Shown here: in pieces, positions 26,395-34,380 of the stretch
Layout of the letters: each line of letters starts with the position of its first letter
Numbering within the stretch: position 1 is the stretch's first letter
Assembly (NCBI GenBank): GCA_039201605.1
Contig: JBCCRO010000007.1
Coordinates: forward strand, 1 to 64,000
DNA length: 64,000 bases
Source of the DNA: CADEDH01 sp039201605
GTDB lineage: Bacteria; Actinomycetota; Acidimicrobiia; Acidimicrobiales; SZUA-35
Direction: 5' to 3'
Notes under the pieces: model-generated
The model's input: the letters and a program-made list of their open reading frames with translations, nothing else
Databases searched by the model: none
Told to the model about the DNA's origin: nothing
Program-made: the position numbers and the translations under genes

Positions 26395-27570
26395 ATGACC
26401 GACCGACAACCGCTGCGCATCGCCGTGATCGGCCTCGGCTGGATGGGCCAGGCCCACAGCCGGAGTTACGCCCGCATCCCGATGCTGTGGGACGACCGTG
26501 AGTTCGATCCGATCCTCGCCGTCTGCGCCGACAACCTGCCCGATCGCCGGGAGCAGGCCGTGCACGGGTTCGGCTTCGCCGAGGCCGTCGACGACTGGCG
26601 TCGCATCATGGACCGCGACGACATCGACATCGTGACCTGCACCGCCCCCAACATGCTGCACGAAGAGATCTGCATCGCCGCCGCCGAGACCGGCAAGCAC
26701 GTCTTCTGCGAGAAGCCGGTCGGTGGTACGCCGGAGCAGACGGTGAAGGTGGAGAAGGCCTGCCGTGACGCCGGGGTGATCACCGGCGTCGGCTACAACT
26801 ATCGCTTCGCCCCCCTGATCCAGTACCTCAAGCAGCTGATCGAGGCCGGCGACCTGGGCGAGATCACCAACTACCGGGGCCGCTTCTTCTCTATGTACGG
26901 CGCCGACCCGATGGGCCTGCTGTCGTGGCGGTTCAAGGTCGATCAGTCCGGCCACGGGGTGAGCACCGACATCCTCAGCCACTCGATCGACCTGGCCCAC
27001 ATGCTGGTCGGCCCCATCACCCGGGTGATGGGTCTACAGAAGACCTTCATCACCGAGCGCCCGCTGCCCAAGCCGGGCGGCACCCACTACGACCGGGGCG
27101 AGCCCGGCGATCCGACCGGCCCCGTCACCAACGAGGACTACTTCGGGGCCATGGTCGAGTTCGCCAACGGCGCCATCGGCACCTTCGAGACCAGCCGGTC
27201 GATCATCGGGCCCGAGAGTCAGAACGCCTTCGACGTGTACGGCACCAAGGGCGCGGCCAATTGGAACCTGGAGACGATGAACGAGCTGGGCCTGTTCCTC
27301 CTCGGCGACCGGGCCCGGGGCTACACCACCGTCCGGGCCGGCGACCGCTACCCCTACCACGGCGCCTTCGTCCCCGGTGACGCCAACAGCATCGGGTTCG
27401 AGGATCTCGTCGCCATCGAGGACTACGAGTTCCTCAACGCCGTCGCCGCCGGCACCGCCCACTCGGCCAGCTTCGCCGAGGCCGTCGACTACGTGTCGGT
27501 GCAGTCGGCCCTGCTCCGGTCGTCGGAGACCGGCACCTGGACCGACGTCGTCGACCTCGCCATCGACTGA
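26395..27570 (+). CDS. Gfo/Idh/MocA-family oxidoreductase
   Basis: The product has 391 residues. The Rossmann NAD site reads IAVIGLGWMGQAHSRSY, EKPVGGTPEQ supplies the conserved Lys-Pro, and STDILSHSIDLAHMLVG holds the catalytic Asp/His pair. It is distinct from the shorter IolG at 30577. In an inositol island such a paralogue may oxidise a second isomer, such as scyllo- or D-chiro-inositol, or reduce a keto intermediate. The ATG at 26395 follows GGAG. The role is inference from context. Confidence 0.88.
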   Translation: MTDRQPLRIAVIGLGWMGQAHSRSYARIPMLWDDREFDPILAVCADNLPDRREQAVHGFGFAEAVDDWRRIMDRDDIDIVTCTAPNMLHEEICIAAAETGKHVFCEKPVGGTPEQTVKVEKACRDAGVITGVGYNYRFAPLIQYLKQLIEAGDLGEITNYRGRFFSMYGADPMGLLSWRFKVDQSGHGVSTDILSHSIDLAHMLVGPITRVMGLQKTFITERPLPKPGGTHYDRGEPGDPTGPVTNEDYFGAMVEFANGAIGTFETSRSIIGPESQNAFDVYGTKGAANWNLETMNELGLFLLGDRARGYTTVRAGDRYPYHGAFVPGDANSIGFEDLVAIEDYEFLNAVAAGTAHSASFAEAVDYVSVQSALLRSSETGTWTDVVDLAID

Positions 27571-27632
27571 CGCCACCGAATCGACCGAACCGACCGCGAC
27601 CCCCAAGACCGAATCGACCGAGGAGTGCAGCC

Positions 27633-29492
27633 ATGACCGACACCGTTCGTCTCACCACCTCCCAGGCCATCGTCCGGTACCTGACCGCCCAGAAGGCGGT
27701 GCAGGTCGACGGATCGGTGGCGCCGCTGTTCGCCGGCGTGTTCGCCATCTTCGGCCACGGCAACGTGACCGCGCTGGGCCACGCCCTCGAACGCCAACAG
27801 GAGGCCCTGCCCACCTACCGGGGCCAGACCGAGGAGGGCATGGCCCTGGCCGGCGTGGCCTACGCCAAGGCCAAACGCCGACGTCAGATCATGGTGGCCA
27901 CCAGCTCGGTGGGCCCCGGCGCCACCAACATGGTGACCGCCGCCGGGGTGGCCCACTCCAACCGGCTGCCCCTGCTGCTGATCAGCGGTGACACCTTCAC
28001 CAGCCGCATCCCCGATCCGGTCCTGCAGCAGGTGGAGCACTTCGGCGACCCCACCCGGACGGTCAACGACAGCTTCCGGGCCGTCACCCGCTACTGGGAT
28101 CGGATCGTGCGGCCCGAGCAGCTGACCAGCTCGCTGCCCCACGCCGTGCACACCATGCTCGACCCGGCCGACTGCGGTCCCGCCTTCCTCGGCCTCCCCC
28201 AGGACGTCGGGGCCGAGGCCTGGGACTTCCCGGTGAGCTTCTTCGCCGAGACCGTCCACGACATCGCCCGCCCCCGACCCGACCAACAGCAGGTGGCCAA
28301 CGCCGTCGAGCTGCTCCGCCGAGCGGAGAAGCCACTGATCGTGGCCGGCGGCGGCGTGCACTACAGCCTGGCCGAGGCCGAGCTGGTAGCCCTGGCCGAG
28401 GCCCACGGCATCCCGATCGTGGAGACGGTGGCGGGCAAGGCCTGCGTCACCTGGGACCACCCGCTCTACGGCGGCCCCATCGGGGTCACCGGCGGCACCT
28501 CGGCCAACGCCCTGGCCGCCGAGGCCGACGTCGTGCTGTCGGTCGGTTGCCGCCTGCTCGACTTCGCCACCGGGTCCTGGACCGTGTTCCAGAACCCGGA
28601 CGTGCGGATCATCCAGCTCAACACCGCCCGGTTCGACGCGACCAAGCGTCGCTCGGTGCCCCTCGTCGGCGACGCCAAGGTCACCCTCACCGAGCTCGGC
28701 GCCGCCCTGGAGGGCCACCGAGCCCCGGCGAGCTGGGCCGAGACGACGACCGAGCAGATCGCCGTCCACAACGCCTACATCGACGGCATCGCCGCCCCCG
28801 CCGCCACCGGCGAGAGCGGGCTGCCCACCTACGCCCAGGTGGTGGGAGCCATCGACCGCCTGGCCGACGACCGCACCTTCGCCCTGGCCGCCGCCGGCGG
28901 GTTCCCGGGCGAGGTCAACAACGGCTGGCGAGCCAAGGCGATCAACAGCTTCGACTGCGAGTACGGCTACAGCTGCATGGGCTACGAGGTCAGCGGCGGG
29001 TGGGGAGCGGCCATGGCCCTGCCCGATTCCGACGTGGTCGTGTTCTGCGGCGACGGCTCGTACCTGATGCTCAACAGCGACATCTACAGCTCGGTCATCC
29101 ACGGCCACAAGATGATCGTGATCGTGTGCGACAACGGCGGCTTCGCCGTCATCAACCGCCTCCAGACCAACATGGGCGGCAACCCGTACAACAACCTGAT
29201 CAAGGACAACCCGACGGTCCTCAACCCGGTCCCCGTCGATTTCGCCAAGCACGCCGAGGCCATGGGCGCCATCGGCGAGACGGTGAAGACGATCGATGAG
29301 CTGGAGTCGGCGTTCGAGCGGGCCAAGGCGGCCGACCGGACGACGGTCATCGCCCTGGTCACCGACGCCTACTCGTGGACCGAGGGCGGCTCCTTCTGGG
29401 AGGTCGGGGTACCCGAGGTCAGCGACTACGGCTCGGTGCTCGAAGCCAAGGCGGAGATGGACGCAGGCAAGCAGGGGCAGCGCGTCACATGA
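27633..29492 (+). CDS. iolD: 3D-(3,5/4)-trihydroxycyclohexane-1,2-dione hydrolase (TPP-dependent)
   Basis: IolD opens the ring of the diketone made by IolE, giving 5-deoxy-glucuronate. The 619-residue product matches the TPP-enzyme layout: an N-terminal domain (YRGQTEEGMALAGVAYAKA, with the cofactor-activating Glu), a central domain (ANALAAEADVVLSVGCRL) and a C-terminal TPP motif beginning GDGSYLMLNSDIYSS. The N-terminal QKAVQVDG and FGHGNVTALG segments are characteristic of IolD rather than acetolactate synthase. Its TGA overlaps the next ATG (ATGA). Confidence 0.95.
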   Translation: MTDTVRLTTSQAIVRYLTAQKAVQVDGSVAPLFAGVFAIFGHGNVTALGHALERQQEALPTYRGQTEEGMALAGVAYAKAKRRRQIMVATSSVGPGATNMVTAAGVAHSNRLPLLLISGDTFTSRIPDPVLQQVEHFGDPTRTVNDSFRAVTRYWDRIVRPEQLTSSLPHAVHTMLDPADCGPAFLGLPQDVGAEAWDFPVSFFAETVHDIARPRPDQQQVANAVELLRRAEKPLIVAGGGVHYSLAEAELVALAEAHGIPIVETVAGKACVTWDHPLYGGPIGVTGGTSANALAAEADVVLSVGCRLLDFATGSWTVFQNPDVRIIQLNTARFDATKRRSVPLVGDAKVTLTELGAALEGHRAPASWAETTTEQIAVHNAYIDGIAAPAATGESGLPTYAQVVGAIDRLADDRTFALAAAGGFPGEVNNGWRAKAINSFDCEYGYSCMGYEVSGGWGAAMALPDSDVVVFCGDGSYLMLNSDIYSSVIHGHKMIVIVCDNGGFAVINRLQTNMGGNPYNNLIKDNPTVLNPVPVDFAKHAEAMGAIGETVKTIDELESAFERAKAADRTTVIALVTDAYSWTEGGSFWEVGVPEVSDYGSVLEAKAEMDAGKQGQRVT

Positions 29493-30580
29493 CGGCGGAG
29501 CACGCGACGACACAGAACACGTCGGCTGAGCACACGGCGGCTGAGCACGCGGCGGCTGAGCACGCGGCGGCTGAGCACGCGGCGGCTGAGGACACGGCGG
29601 CGGAGCATGTGAGCGGCATGAAGGTCTGGATCAGCGGCGGCGGTGGGTTCGTCGGCTCCAACATCGTGCAGGCCGCCCTCGACGGCGGTCACGACGTGCT
29701 CACCACGGCCAACACGTGGACCGCCCCGGAGGGCGCCCCCTACGCCGTCGAGTCGGTCGACATGTGTGACGAGGCCTCGGTGCGGACGAGCCTCGACGCC
29801 TTCGAGCCGGACCTCGTCATCCACTGCGCCATCATGAACGACTGGCACCAGATGTACGCCGACCGGGAGGCGGCGTGGGCCTCCTACGTCGAGGCCACCC
29901 GCCACACCCAGGCCGGAGCGGCGGCCGCTGAGGCCACCTACGTGCTGGTGTCGACCGACTGGGTCTACGACGGCACCCAGGCCGGGGCCCACGAGGAGAC
30001 CCCGCCCAACCCGATCAACCTCTACGGCACGCTCAAGCTGGCCTCGGAGATGGTGGCCCTGGAGCGGGGCGGGGCCGTGGCCCGGGTCAGCGGCGTCAAT
30101 GGGCTGCACCTGGCCCGACCCAACACCCCTCGGGAGCAGGACCGCGGCTTCGGCTACTTCGTGGCCTCGATCGTCGACGCCCTCTCCGCCGGCGACACCT
30201 TCACCGTGTGGGAGGCGCCCGAGATCAACATGCGCTCCACCCCGTCGTTGGCCCTCGAGTGCGGCGAGATCATGCTCAAGATCGGGGAGCGCCGGGAGGC
30301 CGGGGTGTTCCACTGCTCGGGAGCCGATTCGGTGACCCGACGGGAGCTGGCCGAGCTGACGTGCGAGGTGTTCGATCTCGACACCGGCCTCCTCCGCTAC
30401 GGACCGCCCGATCCGGCGTCGCTCATGGCGGCCCCCATCCCCCACGACAGCTCGCTCACCACCCCTCGAACGGCTCGGCTGCTCGACCATCCGCCCACTC
30501 CTGTGCGCACGTTGTTGGAGCGCTTCAAGGGTCAGTTGGCGGACGCCGCGGGCGGCCCGGCGCAAGGAGTCACGACATGA
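29489..30580 (+). CDS. RmlD-like NAD(P)-dependent sugar reductase with a repeat-encoded N-terminus
   Basis: The product has 363 residues. The Rossmann motif is MKVWISGGGGFVGSNI, with VSTDWVYDG and NLYGTLKLASE (Tyr and Lys catalytic pair), as in dTDP-4-dehydrorhamnose reductases (extended SDR). The first 43 residues are five AEHAA-type units encoded by a 15-bp tandem repeat; the fold begins only at the inner ATG 29618, which may be the true start. It overlaps iolD by ATGA and the following iolG by ATGA. Its role in the pathway is unknown; reduction of a keto sugar is plausible. Confidence 0.83.
   Translation: MTAEHATTQNTSAEHTAAEHAAAEHAAAEHAAAEDTAAEHVSGMKVWISGGGGFVGSNIVQAALDGGHDVLTTANTWTAPEGAPYAVESVDMCDEASVRTSLDAFEPDLVIHCAIMNDWHQMYADREAAWASYVEATRHTQAGAAAAEATYVLVSTDWVYDGTQAGAHEETPPNPINLYGTLKLASEMVALERGGAVARVSGVNGLHLARPNTPREQDRGFGYFVASIVDALSAGDTFTVWEAPEINMRSTPSLALECGEIMLKIGERREAGVFHCSGADSVTRRELAELTCEVFDLDTGLLRYGPPDPASLMAAPIPHDSSLTTPRTARLLDHPPTPVRTLLERFKGQLADAAGGPAQGVTT
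29523..29612 (+). repeat. 15-bp tandem repeat at the iolD/RmlD-like junction
   Basis: Five copies of a 15-bp unit with consensus CGGCTGAGCACGCGG run from 29523 to 29597, and a decayed sixth ends at 29612. The three central copies are identical. It encodes AEHAA units at the start of the RmlD-like frame and preserves the frame. Confidence 0.88.
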
Positions 30581-31581
30581 CCAACCCCTCCGTGGCCGTG
30601 ATCGGTTGCGGCCGGATCGGCAAGATGCACGCCGAGCTCGTGGCCCGTCAGGTGCCCGATCTCGACGTGCACTCGGTGTTCGACGTGTACGCCCCGTCGG
30701 CCCAGGCCGTGGCCGACGACCTCGGGGTCCCCATGGCGGCCTCGGTGGAGGAGATCATGGCCTCCGATGCCGACGCCGTTGCCATCTGCTCCAGTACCGA
30801 CACCCACGTCGATCTGATCGTGGCCGGGGCCGAGGCGGGCAAGGCGCTGTTCGTGGAGAAGCCGGTGTCGCTCGACATGGCCGAGGTCGATCGGGCGGCG
30901 GCCGCCGTCGACGCCGCCGAGGTGCTGGTGCAGATCGGGTTCAACCGGCGCTTCGACCCGGCCCACGCCGCCGTCGCCGCCGCCGTAGCCGACGGGTCGA
31001 TGGGCGACGTCCACCTGGTGAAGATCACCAGTCGGGATCCGGAGCCGCCCCCCGTCGAGTACGTCAAGGTCTCGGGCGGCATCTTCCGCGACATGACCAT
31101 CCACGACTTCGACATGGCCCGTTTCGTCACCGGCAGCGAGATCGTCGAGGTCTACGCCACGGGTGCGGTGCGGGTGGACCCCGCCATCGGCGAAGCCGGC
31201 GACCTCGACACCGCGGTGCTGGTGTTGACCCACGCCAACGGCGCGATCACCACCATCGACAACAGCCGCCAGGCCGTCTACGGCTACGACCAGCGGGTCG
31301 AGGTGTTCGGCTCGGCCGGCATGGCGGCCTCGGAGAACCCCCGGGAGCACACCGCAGCGCTCCACACCGCGGCGGGCACCCGGCAGGAGACCATCCCCTA
31401 CTTCTTCCTCCAGCGCTACATCCCGTCCTACCTGGCCGAGTGGGCCGCCTTCCGGGCCGGGCTCGACAGCGGCACGATGCCGGTGACGATGGCCGACGGT
31501 CGGGCCCCGCTGGTGGCCGGGCTGGCCGCCGTGCGGTCGGTGGCCGAGGGCCGACCCGTCCGGACCGAGGAGATCGGATGA
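30577..31581 (+). CDS. iolG: Inositol 2-dehydrogenase
   Basis: IolG oxidises myo-inositol to scyllo-inosose with NAD, the first step of the pathway. The 334-residue product begins VAVIGCGRIGKMHAE, has the EKPVSLD motif and the active-site helix GGIFRDMTIHDFDMARF with its Asp/His pair, which is close to IolG signatures. Length fits. It overlaps the RmlD-like gene and the SDR gene (ATGA at each end), so all are on one transcript. Confidence 0.9.
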   Translation: MTNPSVAVIGCGRIGKMHAELVARQVPDLDVHSVFDVYAPSAQAVADDLGVPMAASVEEIMASDADAVAICSSTDTHVDLIVAGAEAGKALFVEKPVSLDMAEVDRAAAAVDAAEVLVQIGFNRRFDPAHAAVAAAVADGSMGDVHLVKITSRDPEPPPVEYVKVSGGIFRDMTIHDFDMARFVTGSEIVEVYATGAVRVDPAIGEAGDLDTAVLVLTHANGAITTIDNSRQAVYGYDQRVEVFGSAGMAASENPREHTAALHTAAGTRQETIPYFFLQRYIPSYLAEWAAFRAGLDSGTMPVTMADGRAPLVAGLAAVRSVAEGRPVRTEEIG

Positions 31582-32501
31582 GCGGCGACGGCGACCGGGT
31601 GCCCGGCGAGCCGACCGGTGGAGCGGTCGATCACGACGCCGCGCAGGCCATCGATGCCGACCGACCCCACCGCCATGGAGACTTCACCGGTCAGGTCGGC
31701 GTGGTCACCGGTGGGTCCCAGGGTCTGGGCTACGCCGTGGCCGAATTGCAGAAGGCTCGGGGGGCCGAGGCCCTCGTCCTCGTCGGTCGGGATCCGGCCA
31801 AGGGCGAGGCGGCGGCCGCCGCCCTCGACGGCGACGGGTGCGCCGTGAGCTTCGTGTCGGCCGACCTGGCCACCACCGAAGGGGCGGAGGCGGTTGCCGC
31901 CGCCGTCGACGAGCGCCACGGTCGGGTCGACACCCTCGCCCACTGCGCCGCCGCCACCTGGCGGGGCACGGTGTGGAACACCACCGGCGACATGTGGGAC
32001 GAGATGCTCGGCACCAACGTCAAGGCGTCCGGCCTCCTCGTCTCCGGCATGGCCCGCATCATGGCCCGAGAGGAGACGCCGGGGTCCATGGCCCTCGTCG
32101 GCTCGATCGCCCACCACGGCTCGATCGGTGAGCTGTTCCCCTACGTCGTGGCCAAGCACGCCCTCGTCGCGCTGGTGAGCCACGCCGCCTACTCGCTCCG
32201 CATGGAGCGCATCCGGGTGAACCTGATCAACCCGGGCTGGATGGACACCCCGGCCGAAGACGCCATCCAGAAGAGGTTCCACGATGCCGACGACGACTGG
32301 CTGGCCCAGGCCGAGGCCCGGATGCCCTTCGGTCGGTTGCTCAAGCCCACCGAGGTGGCCCGCACGATCTGCTTCGCCCTCAGCGGCGAGTCCGGGATGA
32401 TGTCCGGCGCCTCGATCGACGTCGACCAGACCATGCCGGGCCAAGGCCCCGGTGCCCCCTTCGAACCAGTCCCTCGAATCTTCCCCTGGGAGCAAGCATG
32501 A
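31578..32501 (+). CDS. Short-chain dehydrogenase/reductase
   Basis: The product has 307 residues. The NAD(P) motif TGGSQGLG, the serine segment GSIAHHGSIG and the catalytic YVVAK are all present, and the C-terminal tail SGMMSGASIDVDQTMPG is typical of classical SDRs. About 38 polar residues precede the fold. It is embedded between iolG and iolB with four-base overlaps. It may oxidise an alternative cyclitol or reduce a pathway ketone; the sequence does not settle which. Confidence 0.88.
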   Translation: MSGDGDRVPGEPTGGAVDHDAAQAIDADRPHRHGDFTGQVGVVTGGSQGLGYAVAELQKARGAEALVLVGRDPAKGEAAAAALDGDGCAVSFVSADLATTEGAEAVAAAVDERHGRVDTLAHCAAATWRGTVWNTTGDMWDEMLGTNVKASGLLVSGMARIMAREETPGSMALVGSIAHHGSIGELFPYVVAKHALVALVSHAAYSLRMERIRVNLINPGWMDTPAEDAIQKRFHDADDDWLAQAEARMPFGRLLKPTEVARTICFALSGESGMMSGASIDVDQTMPGQGPGAPFEPVPRIFPWEQA

Positions 32502-33382
32502 CCAACGTACTCGTGACCGCCACCGACGGGCCCGGCGTGCAGATCGACGTCACCCCGGACTCCGCCGGCTGGCGCTATCTCAGCTTCGCCGTGGTCAACC
32601 TCACGGCCGGTGCCGGCCATACCGACCGCCGCCCCGGTCAGGAGACGGCCATCGTCCCCCTCCGGGGATCGGGCTCGGTCACCGCCGGCGACCACACCTT
32701 CGAGATCGGCCGCAGCACCGTGTTCGCCGAGCCGCCCCACATCGTCTACGTCCACCCCGACGAGCCGATCTCGGTGACGGCGGCCGACGGCGGGTTCGAG
32801 TTCGCCATCGGCTCGGCCCCGGCCGAGGGGATCTACCCCACCCGGCTGATCACCCCCGAGGAGATGAAGACCGAGGTGCGGGGCGGCGGCGCCGCCCACC
32901 GTCAGGTCAACCACGTGCTGGCCCCACCGGTCGCCGCCGAGCGGCTCATTCTGTTCGAGGTGTACGTGCCTCGGGGGACGTGGTCGGGCTGGGCACCTCA
33001 CCGCCACGACGGCGAGGATGGCTCCCCGTACCTGGAGGAGACCTACTACTTCCGCCTCGACCCGGGGAACGGCTTCGCCCTGCATCGCAACTGGTCGCCC
33101 CAGGACGACTACGACGAGACGGTGCTGGTCCACGACGGCGACACCGCCCTGGTGCCCAAGGGTTACCACGCCACCGTGGCCTGCCCGGGGTCCAACATGT
33201 TCTTCCTCAACTACCTGGCCGGTGAGCTCTACGACGGCGAGCGGGCGACGCCCCCGGGCTTCGACGAGGACTACACGTGGATCCACGACGACTGGGACAA
33301 CGGCGATCTCGGCGCCTGGACCCAGCCCGTCATGGAGACCCCGAACCTGCACAACCCCGGCGGCATGCCGAACCCCTCATGA
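32498..33382 (+). CDS. iolB: 5-deoxy-glucuronate isomerase
   Basis: IolB converts 5-deoxy-glucuronate, the product of IolD, to 2-deoxy-5-keto-gluconate, the substrate of IolC. The 294-residue product is a double cupin: N-terminal WRYLSFAVVNL, then APHRHDG, YLEETYYFRL and GYHATVACPGSNMFFLNYLAG, containing the metal-binding His/Glu set. Length fits the KduI/IolB family. Overlaps of 4 bp at both ends place it inside the operon. Confidence 0.95.
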   Translation: MTNVLVTATDGPGVQIDVTPDSAGWRYLSFAVVNLTAGAGHTDRRPGQETAIVPLRGSGSVTAGDHTFEIGRSTVFAEPPHIVYVHPDEPISVTAADGGFEFAIGSAPAEGIYPTRLITPEEMKTEVRGGGAAHRQVNHVLAPPVAAERLILFEVYVPRGTWSGWAPHRHDGEDGSPYLEETYYFRLDPGNGFALHRNWSPQDDYDETVLVHDGDTALVPKGYHATVACPGSNMFFLNYLAGELYDGERATPPGFDEDYTWIHDDWDNGDLGAWTQPVMETPNLHNPGGMPNPS

Positions 33383-34257
33383 CCCCGGGCCGGACCCGCG
33401 GCCTCGACCACCTGTCCACCGACGAGGGGGTGTTCGCCATCCTCGCCATCGACCATCGGGACTCGCTCCAGGCGGTGCTCGCCGCCGAGGCCAGCCCGGC
33501 CGAGATCACCGCGTTCAAAGACGAGCTGGTGCGGGGCGTCGGCCCCCAGGCGTCCGGTGTCATGCTCGAACCCGAGTTCAGCCTGCCCCAGCTGATCACC
33601 TCCGGTGCCCTCACCGGCAGCCAGGGTTTCATGGCCGCCCTCGAGGCCCAGGGCTACCTCCAGGATCCGTGGGCCGGGCCGACCGAGCTGCTCGACGGCT
33701 GGAGCGCCCGAGCGGCCAAGACGATGGGGGCGGCGGCGGCCAAGCTCCTGCTGCCCTACGACCCGGATCGGTCCGAGCACGCCGCCCGCCAGCGGCAGGT
33801 GGTGACCGACGCGGCCGCGGTGTGCCACGAGCTGGACCTGGCCTTCCTGGTCGAGCCGGTGGCCTTCGGCATGGCCGGCCCCGATCGTCCGGGGACGGTG
33901 CTGCGCACGGTGGAGGATCTGACCGATCTACCGATCGACGTGCTCAAGCTGGAGTTCCCCGGCGACCCGGCCGATCCCGACGGCTGGGCCGACGCCTGCG
34001 TCGCCGTCGACGCCGCCTGCCGACAGCCCTGGGTGCTGCTCAGCGCCGGGGTCACCTTCGAGCAGTACCGGGACCAGCTCGCCGTCGCCTTCGCCAGCGG
34101 CTGCTCCGGCTTCACCGGCGGTCGGGCCATCTGGCGACCGGCCTCCGATGCCGCCCCGGCCGAACGGGCCGAGGTGATCGCCACCGAGGTCCACCAGCGG
34201 TTCGCCGAGTTGCGCAAGCTGGCGGTGGCCACCGCCCGCCCCTGGCGCCAGGCGTAG
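33379..34257 (+). CDS. LacD-like class I aldolase, probable last step of inositol breakdown
   Basis: The product has 292 residues. It resembles tagatose-1,6-bisphosphate aldolase (LacD): FAILAIDHRDSLQ near the start, KLLLPYDPD, and DVLKLEFPGDPAD, whose Lys is the probable Schiff-base residue, then LLSAGVTFEQY and GFTGGRAIW. In the inositol pathway the phosphorylated 2-deoxy-5-keto-gluconate is cleaved by IolJ or by a DUF2090 domain; neither is present, so this enzyme probably fills that place. It is the last gene of the operon, overlapping iolB by ATGA. Confidence 0.85.
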   Translation: MTPGRTRGLDHLSTDEGVFAILAIDHRDSLQAVLAAEASPAEITAFKDELVRGVGPQASGVMLEPEFSLPQLITSGALTGSQGFMAALEAQGYLQDPWAGPTELLDGWSARAAKTMGAAAAKLLLPYDPDRSEHAARQRQVVTDAAAVCHELDLAFLVEPVAFGMAGPDRPGTVLRTVEDLTDLPIDVLKLEFPGDPADPDGWADACVAVDAACRQPWVLLSAGVTFEQYRDQLAVAFASGCSGFTGGRAIWRPASDAAPAERAEVIATEVHQRFAELRKLAVATARPWRQA

Positions 34258-34288
34258 TCCCCCCGGCCGAGTCCGCCCTCGGGCGGGC

Positions 34289-34318
34289 CCGGCCGGGTGC
34301 CGGCGGCGACCCGGCCGG
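34289..34318. terminator. Hairpin between the iol operon and the convergent gene
   Basis: CCGGCCGGGT (34289-34298) and ACCCGGCCGG (34309-34318) form a perfect 10-bp stem with a 10-nt loop, 31 bp after the aldolase stop and 62 bp before the end of the convergent gene. There is no T-run. It is a plausible bidirectional terminator. Confidence 0.45.
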
Positions 34319-34380
34319 CGCCGGTCGCCCACTGCGCGCCCGCCGGAGGTCGCACTGAGGAGTGTCGCCGGGGCGTTGCG

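Noticed and set aside
27489..29513. A 674-codon reverse frame opposite iolD
   Set aside because: iolD is a full-length TPP enzyme; the reverse frame has no recognisable feature.
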